A model generated the notes under the pieces. It was not told where the DNA came from. It made no database searches and saw nothing but the letters and a program-made list of their open reading frames with translations. Source: Actinomycetota bacterium (GTDB lineage Bacteria > Actinomycetota > Geothermincolia > Fen-727 > Anoxymicrobiaceae). Taken from it: DNA of 16,858 bases. Position numbers and translations under genes: made by a program. Positions 1 to 6,968 of this stretch are shown here, piece by piece (positions within the stretch are counted from its first letter, which is position 1; every line of letters begins with the position of its first letter). The stretch is from assembly GCA_003154635.1 (NCBI GenBank), contig PMDX01000102.1, positions 1 through 16,858 on the forward strand, read 5' to 3'.

Positions 1-249
1 ACCGACGGGCGGTTTTCCGGCGGCACGCGCGGGCTGTGCATCGGGCACGTCGCGCCGGAGGCGGCGGACTGTGGCCCGATCGCACTGCTCGTCGATGGCG
101 ACCAGGTGGTCCTCGACGTGCCTGCCGGCCGGCTCGACGTGCTGGTCGACATCGCCGAGTGGGAGCGTCGCCGGGCGGACTGGAAGCCGCTGCCGCCGCG
201 GTACCTGCCCATGCCCGCGGAGTTCGGCTTCACTCCCCGGCCCAGGTAG
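1..249 (+). pseudogene. ilvD: Dihydroxy-acid dehydratase, C-terminal fragment (5' end outside window, 3' end replaced)
   Basis: The plus-strand frame from base 1 begins with TDGRFSGGTRG, the second IlvD/EDD signature, whose Ser belongs to the active site. It continues through CIGHVAPEAA and a run ending in DWKPLPPRY. The family makes 2-oxo acids from dihydroxy acids in valine, leucine and isoleucine synthesis, using an Fe-S cluster and Mg. Family proteins normally end PRYTRGVLAKYA... and go on about 20 residues. Here homology stops at PRY (about base 203), and the residues up to the TAG at 247-249 are antisense of the opposite acxB gene. GC over bases 1-180 is about 74% by hand count, higher than the neighbours. 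Identification is firm; whether the truncation is real or an assembly joint is open. Confidence 0.8.
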
Positions 250-1742
250 AGGAACGGTATGATGAGTTCCCACACCTCCATGTCCCCCATGTCCCCCTCG
301 GGGTTCCACATCGCCGCCCCGTAATCGAGCCCGTCACAGACACCACGCGCCCCTCCGCCGACGCAAGAGAGCTCGAAACTGAGGATGCCTGTGTCGTTGC
401 CGTACTGGTCCTTGCCTCCACCCTGGAGGACGTTCATGGTCATCGCGTAGCTCGAGAGCACCTCCTCGACGAACCCGCGCGCGTAGACTCCCCTGGATAT
501 GCAGCGGATCAGCCCGGTAAAGGCGGGGATGAGAAAGCCCCATGCCGCGCCCGTGGCGGCCTCCTTCACTATCGGGTTGCATATGCTGTAATCCGGGAAC
601 TCGCTGGAGGTCGCGAAGTAAGCTCCGTCGTTGACCTTGTCGTTGGGGATGACGGTCTGCGTCAGCAATACCCATATCGCTCCCTGCATCGCGGAAGGTG
701 GGCAGTTGAACGAGTGGTACCCCCACCCGTTCGCGCCATCGAAGGAGATGTGGAACTCCCCGCCAGGGCCGACCGTCAGCTCGAGCGGCGCGTGCGTGAT
801 GCTGTTGATGGCCGCGTAGTCAGGCAGGCCTTTCTCTCCCTCCATCGGCATGTCCTCGAACGAGGGGGCGAAATACCTGCCAGGTATCATGAGCTCTTTT
901 ATGCGCTCGATGAAGGTGCGCCTTCCCTCCTCGATGACCTCCCTGACGAACGTCTTGTACGTGTCGAGCCCATCCTCGCGAATCGTGCGCTCGACGGCAG
1001 CGCGGATCATGTGGCACCCGGCGATGCGGCATCTCTCGTCGAGCTTCCAGAACATAGGGGTGCGGACCCCCGCCTCGCACCGTATCTGGTGGTCGCGGTA
1101 GACGATATCCAGCTCGCCGATCTTGTTTGCAGTGAGGTCGAGGCCGTCCTCGTAGCTCGATATCGGACCGACCGGCACGTTTCCGGGGGTGGAGGCACCG
1201 ATGTCGGTGACATGCGTGACGCCACCGGCCCACCCCACGAGCTCGTCCTCCCAGAATATCGGGACGAACGTCTGCACGTCCGCGTTATGGACGTCGCCTA
1301 TCTTTGGAATGTTATTGGAGAAGAGGTTTCCAGGCTCGATGCGCGGGTTTAGCTCATAGTCGTTCCTGACCATGAACTTTATGCAGTCGCTCATCGTGTG
1401 GACGTGGACGATGATGCCGGTGGAAAGCGCGACCGAGTCTCCCTCCGGCGTGTAGAGCGCGAAGCACAGCTCCCCTATCTCCTGGACAATAGGGGAGGCG
1501 GAGACGTTCATGGCCGTCTCCCTGGCGTTCACCAGGCCGCCTCTCAACTTCGCGAATATCTTCTCGTACCGGATAGGGTCTTCGGTCCTCAACTTGAACT
1601 CTTTGACACCCCCGTAGTGCCCGGTCTCATCGAAGAGCTTCTCCGACGTCTCGAGCATCTGGCGCAAGGTCATCCCGTCCCATCCTATGGGCACGTATTT
1701 CTCTTCGAGCTGCCCTTTCTGTTTTGGAATAAAATCGGCCAT
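1..1742 (-). CDS. acxB: Acetone carboxylase-type alpha subunit (HyuB/hydantoinase B family), 3' end missing
   Basis: This is the catalytic alpha-type subunit of an ATP-dependent ketone carboxylase. The start is ATG at 1740-1742, four bases after the acxA stop, with a GAGGAGG ribosome site inside the last acxA codons, so translation is probably coupled. The protein reads MADFIPKQKG..., and about 522 residues match the family. His152-x2-Asp155 (VHNAD) and His177 (GGVTH) align with the Mn ligands of Xanthobacter acetone carboxylase, from memory His150, Asp153 and His175. WNPEGDMGDMEVWEL and PNSAGMGRYRGGSGF are also family hallmarks. Homology ends near base 177, where the frame runs open into antisense ilvD to the window edge. 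Known alpha subunits are about 770 residues, so about a third is missing, and no gamma gene is seen. An acetophenone-carboxylase-like or other ketone substrate is possible. Confidence 0.85.
   Translation of the reverse strand, partial: MADFIPKQKGQLEEKYVPIGWDGMTLRQMLETSEKLFDETGHYGGVKEFKLRTEDPIRYEKIFAKLRGGLVNARETAMNVSASPIVQEIGELCFALYTPEGDSVALSTGIIVHVHTMSDCIKFMVRNDYELNPRIEPGNLFSNNIPKIGDVHNADVQTFVPIFWEDELVGWAGGVTHVTDIGASTPGNVPVGPISSYEDGLDLTANKIGELDIVYRDHQIRCEAGVRTPMFWKLDERCRIAGCHMIRAAVERTIREDGLDTYKTFVREVIEEGRRTFIERIKELMIPGRYFAPSFEDMPMEGEKGLPDYAAINSITHAPLELTVGPGGEFHISFDGANGWGYHSFNCPPSAMQGAIWVLLTQTVIPNDKVNDGAYFATSSEFPDYSICNPIVKEAATGAAWGFLIPAFTGLIRCISRGVYARGFVEEVLSSYAMTMNVLQGGGKDQYGNDTGILSFELSCVGGGARGVCDGLDYGAAMWNPEGDMGDMEVWELIIPFLYLGRGVKPNSAGMGRYRGGSGFQSARRRSHSAMSTSTSSRPAGTSRTTWSPSTSSAIGPQSAASGATCPMHSPRVPPENRPS
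177..206. other. Junction between ilvD and acxB homology (shared ~27 bp)
   Basis: Reading rightward, IlvD homology (DWKPLPPRY) extends to about base 203. Reading leftward on the other strand, acxB homology (GRYRGGSGFQS) extends to about base 177. The same bases therefore give sensible C-terminal-region sequence for both families, after which each loses its expected 3' end. Such shared short sequence at a tail-to-tail join is typical of an assembly or amplification chimera, or of a microhomology-mediated rearrangement. Confidence 0.65.
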
Positions 1743-1746
1743 CGCC

Positions 1747-3897
1747 TTAAACCTCCTCTCGCCAATCGAGGTGGAATATCCGGTGTTCGTCCAGATACGC
1801 CGAGGAGCTGGGCGGCACCACGAACGTCGTGGACGGGCTCTCGATTATAGCGAGGCCTTCCAGCCGGTTGCCGGCCTTGAGCCTCTCCATCTCGTATATG
1901 TCCGCCTCAATCCATTCGTCTCTCCAGTACACGTCCCGTTTCCCCTTGGTCGCGTCGCCCGGCGGGCTCTCGTCGGCAAGCGGCTCCTGTGGCAGGGCCG
2001 GCTTCTCGACCTCTATGGTCCCGGAGAGGACTATCTGGGTGATGAGGTAACCGAGCTCCGGTGAGCGTGCGGACAGCGCGTATACCTTCGCGTAAAGCAC
2101 CTCGAAATCGGCTATCACCTGGTCGAGAGACTCCGGCCCGTCGAGCCACTCGTGGCCCGTACGTACCTCCAGGTCTCGCAGCTGCCCCATGTACTGGATG
2201 CGCAGCGCTATGCGCACGGCGATGTCGTCCTCTTCGACGCCGCTCTTGCCGAACTCCTCCACGATCTTCTCGCGCAGGAACGCGGCCTGGCCGTTTATCA
2301 TGTCGATGAGGCCGTCTTTCTCGTCCGGGCTGACGTCGGGGGCGAGCGGAAGGTCGAGCGAGGCGTTGAACCGGTACTCGAACTCAGAGCACGAGCAGCC
2401 GAAAGCCGAGAACCCCGCGGCCCAGGCCGGGACCAGAACGTTCTCGAATCGCATTCCCTGAGATATGCCACCCACGTGCAGCGGGCCACCACCCCCGTAG
2501 TTGAGCAGCGTGTAGTTCATAGGCGCATAACCCTTGCCCATGATGCGCGAGAGGACGTTGTTCTTGAGCCCCTCCTCGAAAATCTCGACGACGCCGCTCG
2601 CCGCGCGGTAGACGTCGATGCCGAGCGGCCTTGCGATCTGCTCCTCGACCGCCTTTAACGCCTTGTCGCGGTCGAGCTTGATGTCTCCGCCGAGGAAGTA
2701 GTCGGGGTTTATGAAGCCGAGCACCACGTCGCAGTCGTTGATCGTGACCGTTGATATGTCGCCCTCCGGCCACGACGTGCCGATGCGATAGCCCGCCGAG
2801 TCGGGACCTATCTCGACCCGCCCGGACGTCGGGTTTATCCGCACGAACGAGCCGGTCCCCTCTCCCACGGAGTCGAGCTCCACCAGCGGTATGGCAAGGA
2901 GCATGCGGGCCATGTCGGGGTAAGGCTTCACGTCGTACTCGCCGCCGGTGATGATCGCCAGGTCGAAAGACGTGCCGCCGATGTCGGTGCAGAAGACGTT
3001 CTCGATGCCTATGCGCTCGCTCAGGTAACGCGCGCCGATCACACCGCCGATGGGCCCTGATACCAACGTGCGCGCGAGCTCCTTGGACTCGATGGAGATT
3101 GTCCCACCGTGGGAAGCCATGATCCGCAGGTCGAAGTGCGCGCCGTGGTCTTTGACTCTCGTATCGATGTTCCTCAGGTGCTGCCTCGACGGCTCGGCGG
3201 CGAACGCCTCGACCGCGAGCGTGTTGAGCCTGGGAAAATCACCGCGCACGGAGTAATGGTCCGAGGAAATCGTCAGCGGTATGTCGACGCCCCTCTCCCG
3301 CATGACCTCCTCGGCCGCGTCTTTCATCTGCAGCTCGTGGGCCGGGTTTCGATACGAGAAGACGAAGTTGACGCAGAGAGCTTCGACGCCCTCGTCGAGC
3401 AGCTCGCGGACGGCCTGCCTTGCGGCATCCTCGTCGAAAGGTATGGCCGCGTCGCCGAAGACGTCGATGCGCTCGGGCACGCCGCGTATCTGCTTGAGCG
3501 GTATTAACGGCTCGTTGTGCTGATGGGTGCAGACGTGCAGGCGGTCGGAGTAAGAGTAGCCGAGGTAGCTCTGCACCCCGCGCTCGAGGCGGAAGTAATC
3601 CTCCATGCCCTTCGTTACGATGACACCGACCTTCCTGCCCTTTCGCTCAAGCAGCCTGTTCAGCATCGACGTCCCGGAGTAGATGCCCGTCACAAGGCAG
3701 GGAAACGCCTCCTCGATTGTCATGTCCCAGTACGACAGGGCGTCTCGCGAGGAGTTCAAGAAGCCTTCGGATTCGTCCTCGGGCGTGGTCTGTGCCTTGC
3801 CCACGATGAAGTCACCTTTCTCGTTGATGATGAAGGTGTCCGTCATGGTGCCGCCGGCATCGATAGCAAGGATCCTCGGAGCGATTTTCAGAGACAT
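1747..3897 (-). CDS. acxA: Acetone carboxylase-type beta subunit (hydantoinase/oxoprolinase A family)
   Basis: This is the ATP-using subunit of an acetone-carboxylase-like enzyme; in characterised relatives it helps activate ketone and bicarbonate so that the ketone becomes a 3-oxo acid such as acetoacetate. I chose ATG 3895-3897 (MSLKIAPRILAID), which has GGAGGAGG just upstream. The frame stays open 41 codons further, but that stretch is not family-like. The resulting 716 residues match the ~717 of Xanthobacter AcxA as I recall it. Visible ASKHA-fold nucleotide motifs are AIDAGGTMTDTF (residues 11-22), TDIGGTSFD (about 304-312) and NYGGGGPLH (about 466-474), with VPAWAAGFSAFGC after them. 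The next gene, the alpha subunit, follows after four bases. Substrate assignment is by family resemblance; hydantoinase and 5-oxoprolinase are less likely because the match to acetone carboxylase runs the full length. Confidence 0.88.
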   Translation of the reverse strand: MSLKIAPRILAIDAGGTMTDTFIINEKGDFIVGKAQTTPEDESEGFLNSSRDALSYWDMTIEEAFPCLVTGIYSGTSMLNRLLERKGRKVGVIVTKGMEDYFRLERGVQSYLGYSYSDRLHVCTHQHNEPLIPLKQIRGVPERIDVFGDAAIPFDEDAARQAVRELLDEGVEALCVNFVFSYRNPAHELQMKDAAEEVMRERGVDIPLTISSDHYSVRGDFPRLNTLAVEAFAAEPSRQHLRNIDTRVKDHGAHFDLRIMASHGGTISIESKELARTLVSGPIGGVIGARYLSERIGIENVFCTDIGGTSFDLAIITGGEYDVKPYPDMARMLLAIPLVELDSVGEGTGSFVRINPTSGRVEIGPDSAGYRIGTSWPEGDISTVTINDCDVVLGFINPDYFLGGDIKLDRDKALKAVEEQIARPLGIDVYRAASGVVEIFEEGLKNNVLSRIMGKGYAPMNYTLLNYGGGGPLHVGGISQGMRFENVLVPAWAAGFSAFGCSCSEFEYRFNASLDLPLAPDVSPDEKDGLIDMINGQAAFLREKIVEEFGKSGVEEDDIAVRIALRIQYMGQLRDLEVRTGHEWLDGPESLDQVIADFEVLYAKVYALSARSPELGYLITQIVLSGTIEVEKPALPQEPLADESPPGDATKGKRDVYWRDEWIEADIYEMERLKAGNRLEGLAIIESPSTTFVVPPSSSAYLDEHRIFHLDWREEV

Positions 3898-4041
3898 GTC
3901 CCCCTCCTCCAAGCTTTTTGTATAACCTTCTACGAGTGCCTGAATAAAAGGTCGATGATGCCTGGGTCGCCGTTTAGAGGTAGTGTTCCGCTTCCTTGTT
4001 AAATATTTTGTCTCGCCCAAAGAAGTTTATCGACTGAGAAA

Positions 4042-4071
4042 ATATTATTAAGTTCCCTGTGCCGCAATCAA
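4042..4071 (-). promoter_or_regulatory. Candidate sigma70-type promoter of the acxAB operon
   Basis: On the minus strand TTGATT (4071-4066) and TAATAT (4047-4042) are separated by 18 bases. A transcript would start near 4035, giving a leader of roughly 140 bases before the acxA ATG. An overlapping TAATAA is an alternative -10 with 15-base spacing. No clear sigma54 (GG-N10-GC) element was seen, although some known acetone carboxylase operons use sigma54. Confidence 0.45.
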
Positions 4072-4078
4072 GGGAATT
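4051..4078. promoter_or_regulatory. Inverted repeat overlapping the acx promoter (candidate operator)
   Basis: AGTTCCCT (4051-4058) and AGGGAATT (4071-4078) form 8-base arms with one G-T mismatch and a 12-base spacer. The arms cover the -35 box and the region just upstream of the -10 box, the usual place for a dimeric repressor or activator site. No regulator gene is next to it in the window. Confidence 0.35.
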
Positions 4079-4212
4079 GTATGTCACAAGCAGAATAACG
4101 CCGGCGGGCGGTCATTATTGGTCTTCAGGCGGCCAATATCAATGGCGAGCGGATGGCATGTAACCCCGTATCTTCCGGGGGTCCATCGCTCCTTTTCGTT
4201 AATAGCTTCAAG

Positions 4213-4243
4213 CAACCCGCGGTTGAGACCGTTTGCATATAAT
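4213..4243 (+). promoter_or_regulatory. Candidate MFS-gene promoter with a small inverted repeat at the -35 position
   Basis: A perfect TATAAT lies at 4238-4243, about 60 bases before the TTG start. The -35 hexamer is poor. Where it should be, an inverted repeat CAACC-CGC-GGTTG (4213-4225) is found instead, which could be a regulator site. The -10 box is clear; the operator idea is weak because the arms are only five bases. Confidence 0.4.
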
Positions 4244-4302
4244 TCTCGTGCGCGCTCGGCCAGCTTGCGAGAGGGATATTTCATAGAAGGGAGAAGGGCC
4301 GG

Positions 4303-5526
4303 TTGAAATGGGCTCGGCGGCCGGAAGATGAATTCGGGATCGCGGGAGGGAACCCTCTCCTCGGGCTTATTTGCCTCGTGATCTTCCTCGACTCGGTCGG
4401 ATACGGGGTCGTAGTGCCCGTTCTACCCATTTACACGAAGAACCTCGGGGTAAGCGACTTCCAGGTCGGCTTCCTGTTTGCTACTTACGCTATAGCCCTG
4501 CTGCTCGCCGCGGTGCCCATGGGCATTCTCTCCGATCGCCTCGGTCGCAAGCCGTTCATCCTCTTTGGGATGTTCGCGATGTCGGGGGCTTTTGTTTTTT
4601 ACGCTTTCGCCAACACATACTCGATGCTCGTTATCGCCCGCATACTCGACGGCCTCACCGCCGCCGCGACATGGAGCGCGGGTCTCGCGCTGCTCGGGGA
4701 CCGCTTTGAGGACAGCGAGATGGGCGAGAAGATCGGCTACGCGATCGGCGCGATGGCCGTCGGGGGAATTGCCGGGCCGCTGCTGGGTGGCGTGCTCTCG
4801 GACGCCGTTGGTTACCGGGCACCTTTCTATGCCATTGCCGCCGCCTGCCTTGCGGGTGGTGTCGCCGCGCTCTTCCTCAAGGAGGACCGCGGCGCCAGGC
4901 GCGCAAGCGTGCCCGCCTGGCGAATGCTAAAGACCGTGCTCGGCAACAGGATGATAATGCTCGCGTGCCTGATAACCCTCATCACCACCACGGGTCTCGG
5001 TCTCCTCGAGCCGACGCTGCCGATCTATCTCAAGGACCACTTCGCCATGTCGCGTACGCAGATCGGGATTCTGTTCGGCGTAACCATGTTCATGTACGCG
5101 GCGGCGAGCCCTGTATCGGGGAAGCTTTCCGACAGGATCGGGCGGCGGGACCCGATACTCATGGGGCTGATAGCCACAGCGGTCGTGGCGCCGCTCATCG
5201 TTGCGTTCAAGAACGTCGCCGCTGTCTACTTGCTCATGGGCATCCTGGGCGTGACGCTGACTTTCCTCGAGACGCCTTCCATCCCACTGATAACCGACGC
5301 CATGCCCAAGGATGGTGGGGAGGAGTTCCATTACGGGACGGCTTTCGGGCTGCTGAACGTCTTCTGGAGCCTCGGCTACGCGCTGGGCCCTCTTGTCGGC
5401 GGCGCCATCACTGGAGCGGCGGGATTGCTCGCCGCGCTGCTCACCTACTCGGGAGTTCTCGTCTTGCTGGCGGTCATAGTCATGGTCTTTCTAAAAGAAG
5501 GGGAGCGAGCACCAGACAAAGAGTGA
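4303..5526 (+). CDS. Major facilitator superfamily transporter (DHA1-like, 12 helices)
   Basis: A 407-residue inner-membrane transporter, full length for a 12-helix MFS carrier. The start is TTG at 4303: no ATG occurs before the first membrane helix (about residues 19-40), and GGGAGAAGG lies 5-7 bases upstream. Motif A appears in the first half as GILSDRLGRK (residues 74-83), and its counterpart in the second half as GKLSDRIGRR (273-282). The opening LDSVGYGVVVPVLPIY resembles multidrug/TetA-like and vesicular amine transporter members, which exchange a substrate for protons. The substrate cannot be read from sequence. The gene is divergent from acxAB and convergent with tRNA-Leu, ending 11 bases from it, so it is probably a single-gene unit. 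A role in uptake or export for the neighbouring carboxylase pathway is possible but unsupported. Confidence 0.88.
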   Translation: MKWARRPEDEFGIAGGNPLLGLICLVIFLDSVGYGVVVPVLPIYTKNLGVSDFQVGFLFATYAIALLLAAVPMGILSDRLGRKPFILFGMFAMSGAFVFYAFANTYSMLVIARILDGLTAAATWSAGLALLGDRFEDSEMGEKIGYAIGAMAVGGIAGPLLGGVLSDAVGYRAPFYAIAAACLAGGVAALFLKEDRGARRASVPAWRMLKTVLGNRMIMLACLITLITTTGLGLLEPTLPIYLKDHFAMSRTQIGILFGVTMFMYAAASPVSGKLSDRIGRRDPILMGLIATAVVAPLIVAFKNVAAVYLLMGILGVTLTFLETPSIPLITDAMPKDGGEEFHYGTAFGLLNVFWSLGYALGPLVGGAITGAAGLLAALLTYSGVLVLLAVIVMVFLKEGERAPDKE

Positions 5527-5537
5527 CTTCGACAGGT

Positions 5538-5624
5538 TGGTGCGGGGAGAGGGACTCGAACCCTCACGCCCGTTAGGGCAACAGGTTTTAAGCCTGTCCC
5601 GTCTACCAATTCCGGCATCCCCGC
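5538..5624 (-). tRNA. tRNA-Leu (anticodon UAA), CCA encoded
   Basis: The minus strand folds as a class II tRNA. The acceptor stem is GCGGGGA/TCCCCGC (5624-5618 and 5548-5542), with discriminator A at 5541 and an encoded CCA at 5540-5538. The anticodon arm is ACAGG-CTTAAAA-CCTGT, with the anticodon TAA at 5590-5588. A long variable arm, GCCC-TAAC-GGGC, is typical of tRNA-Leu, and the T arm GAGGGTTCGAGTCCCTC is complete. It lies downstream of ppx and the broken HNH gene and tail to tail with the MFS gene. I saw no convincing promoter of its own. Confidence 0.95.
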
Positions 5625-5632
5625 TGGGCAAA

Positions 5633-5862
5633 TCAGTACAGATTCTTGCCAATGTTCTTTCCCCGGTAGCAAGGGGTCTGAGCATGACAGTTAGGGCAAA
5701 ACAACTGCAGGTTTCCAACCTGTTGTCAAATCTGTCACCGTCTACATGGTCTAATTCTAACGATATTCTTTTTCCGTTCCACCTCTCCAATCCGCAAGCT
5801 TCGCATGATGGTTTTTTCAAACCGGCTGCGATGAGCCTGCTTTTTGGCATCTTCGCTTCCAA
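5633..5862 (-). pseudogene. HNH endonuclease, small, interrupted by a one-base frameshift
   Basis: A small zinc-ribbon HNH nuclease. The first frame, from TTG 5862 or ATG 5850, reads KSRLIAAGLKKPSCEACGLE and then ISLELDHVDGDRFDNRLE. The next frame continues as NLQLFCPNCHAQTPCYRGKN and ends at TGA 5635-5633. Joined, these give the full HNH core: CxxC, the catalytic His of LDH, the Asn of LEN, and CPNCH. The break is in a T run at 5712-5714 (AAA on the coding strand), where one more A would restore the frame. Without it, the Asn, both second-pair Cys and the last His are lost. GC is about 45% over 5701-5880, well below the flanking genes, suggesting foreign origin. It may be a real pseudogene or a sequencing error. 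Confidence 0.8.
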
Positions 5863-5889
5863 TCATTTGGTTGTACTGGTAACAAGTAT

Positions 5890-5918
5890 AACTCGATGGC
5901 GTGACACGCTTTCGAGTT
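5890..5918 (-). terminator. Long palindromic hairpin after ppx (possible terminator)
   Basis: Arms AACTCGA (5890-5896) and TCGAGTT (5912-5918) enclose inner arms GCGTG (5899-5903) and CACGC (5905-5909). This makes a nearly perfect 29-base palindrome centred on 5904. It sits about 20 bases after the ppx stop and before the HNH gene. There is no T run after it on the minus strand; actinobacterial terminators often lack one. It could equally be a protein-binding site. Confidence 0.45.
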
Positions 5919-5939
5919 CTTCTCGGGACGCGAGGGAGT

Positions 5940-6968
5940 CTAAGCGGTTAGCCTTCTGTAGAGGTCGATGACCAGGCCGTCGAGGATGTCTTTTTCGCTC
6001 ACGAGTATCTCTTCGAGGCGGGCGACGTCCATGACGACGCGCAGCACGGCGGCGCCGCCTACTATTATATCCGCCCTGCCGGGCTCGAGCCCCATTACTT
6101 TCTTCCTCTCGTCCAGAGGGACGGAGGCGAGCTTCCTGAAGATCTGCTCCACCTGGTCGCGGGTCAGCTTCGAGTGATGGATTCGGTCGGTATCGTACTC
6201 CTCCAGGCCCATGTTGATACCGGAGATAGTCGTGACGGTGCCGGCCAGGCCGACACCCAGCGACCAGGGAGCCGGGCCTGGAGAGACCCGGCTCGAGCTG
6301 CCTCGTGATTTCTCCGGGAGCAGGCTGGCGATGGCAGGCCTGAGGACCTGCACAATATACGTTTCCATCCTTCCGATGGAGACGGGCGAAGGCGGGTCGG
6401 TTGTGAGAAACCTCTCGCTCATCCTGACGCAGCCGACATCTACGCTCTTGAGCCGCAGGGCGTCGTCCGGCGGCTCAGCCCCGCCGCGCGCGATAGACGG
6501 GTCACCCGTGACCAGCTCGGTGCTTCCTCCTCCAATGTCGAAGACGAGGGCGGGACCGGCGTCACCAGCGGTTTTGAGCTCCTCGCCAAGGTCGGACACC
6601 GCGCCGAGGAAGCTCATCCTGGCCTCTTCGACGCCGGGAAGCACGCGCGGGCGGGTTCCCAGTATCTCTTCCGCGATGTCGAGAAACTCCTCACCGTTTT
6701 CGCAGTCGCGCAGCACCGATGTCGCCACGGCCGCAACGCCGGCAGGCTGCAGCGGCGTTATCACTTTACGATACTCAGACAGCGCGACCCTGGCGCGCTC
6801 GATCGCTTCAGGCGAAAGCTGACGGGTGCGGTCCACACCTTCACCCAGACGCGTTATTATCATTCGCCGGTCAACGGTTTCAGTGCGCGAGCCGTCGCAA
6901 TCGGCTACGAGCAACCTCGTCGAGTTAGTCCCAAGGTCAAGTGAGGCAAGCCTCAGGGATCCTTTCAC
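5940..6968 (-). CDS. ppx: Exopolyphosphatase / guanosine pentaphosphatase family (short Ppx/GppA type)
   Basis: An ASKHA-fold phosphatase that releases phosphate from polyphosphate or from the alarmone pppGpp. From GTG 6968 it has 342 residues, the short two-domain form (E. coli Ppx is about 513). Motifs are LDLGTNSTRLLVAD (residues 10-23, first phosphate loop), VATSVLRD (81-88), GVEEAR (112-117, catalytic Glu region) and VFDIGGGSTELV (second phosphate loop, about 142-153). The family normally starts close to the LDLGTNS motif and GGGG precedes this GTG, so I preferred it. A GTG at 7022 would add 18 residues. The start overlaps DUF501 by 32 bases, so the two are probably translationally coupled. 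Which substrate it prefers cannot be told. Confidence 0.9.
   Translation of the reverse strand: MKGSLRLASLDLGTNSTRLLVADCDGSRTETVDRRMIITRLGEGVDRTRQLSPEAIERARVALSEYRKVITPLQPAGVAAVATSVLRDCENGEEFLDIAEEILGTRPRVLPGVEEARMSFLGAVSDLGEELKTAGDAGPALVFDIGGGSTELVTGDPSIARGGAEPPDDALRLKSVDVGCVRMSERFLTTDPPSPVSIGRMETYIVQVLRPAIASLLPEKSRGSSSRVSPGPAPWSLGVGLAGTVTTISGINMGLEEYDTDRIHHSKLTRDQVEQIFRKLASVPLDERKKVMGLEPGRADIIVGGAAVLRVVMDVARLEEILVSEKDILDGLVIDLYRRLTA

Larger units (their letters stand above)
3898..4302. other. Divergent intergenic region between acxA and the MFS gene
   Basis: About 405 bases without a convincing gene. It is more AT-rich than the coding sequence around it. It holds the predicted acxA promoter with an inverted repeat over it (4042-4078), a leader of about 140 bases, and the predicted promoter of the MFS gene (4238-4243). 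A 66-codon minus-strand frame (4084-4284) exists but has no Shine-Dalgarno sequence and overlaps the MFS -10 box, so I do not call it a gene. Confidence 0.6.

Noticed and set aside
36..1352. 438-codon plus-strand open frame
   Set aside because: It is antisense to acxB, whose minus-strand frame carries full family homology; the plus-strand product is Arg-rich and unlike any family.
3898..4020. Upstream extension of acxA by 41 codons
   Set aside because: The extension is unlike family N-termini, while ATG 3897 has a strong GGAGGAGG site and gives the normal length.
4084..4284. 66-codon minus-strand frame between acxA and the MFS gene (MKYPSRKLAERARELYANGL...)
   Set aside because: Its composition looks passably coding, but there is no Shine-Dalgarno sequence, it overlaps the predicted MFS promoter, and I recognise no family. 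It could be a remnant.
5532..5723. Nine-base inverted match (ACAGGTTGG at 5532-5540, CCAACCTGT at 5715-5723) as a possible attachment site
   Set aside because: Too short to be meaningful, in inverted orientation, and partly explained by the CCA end of the tRNA and the HNH hairpin; no integrase is present.
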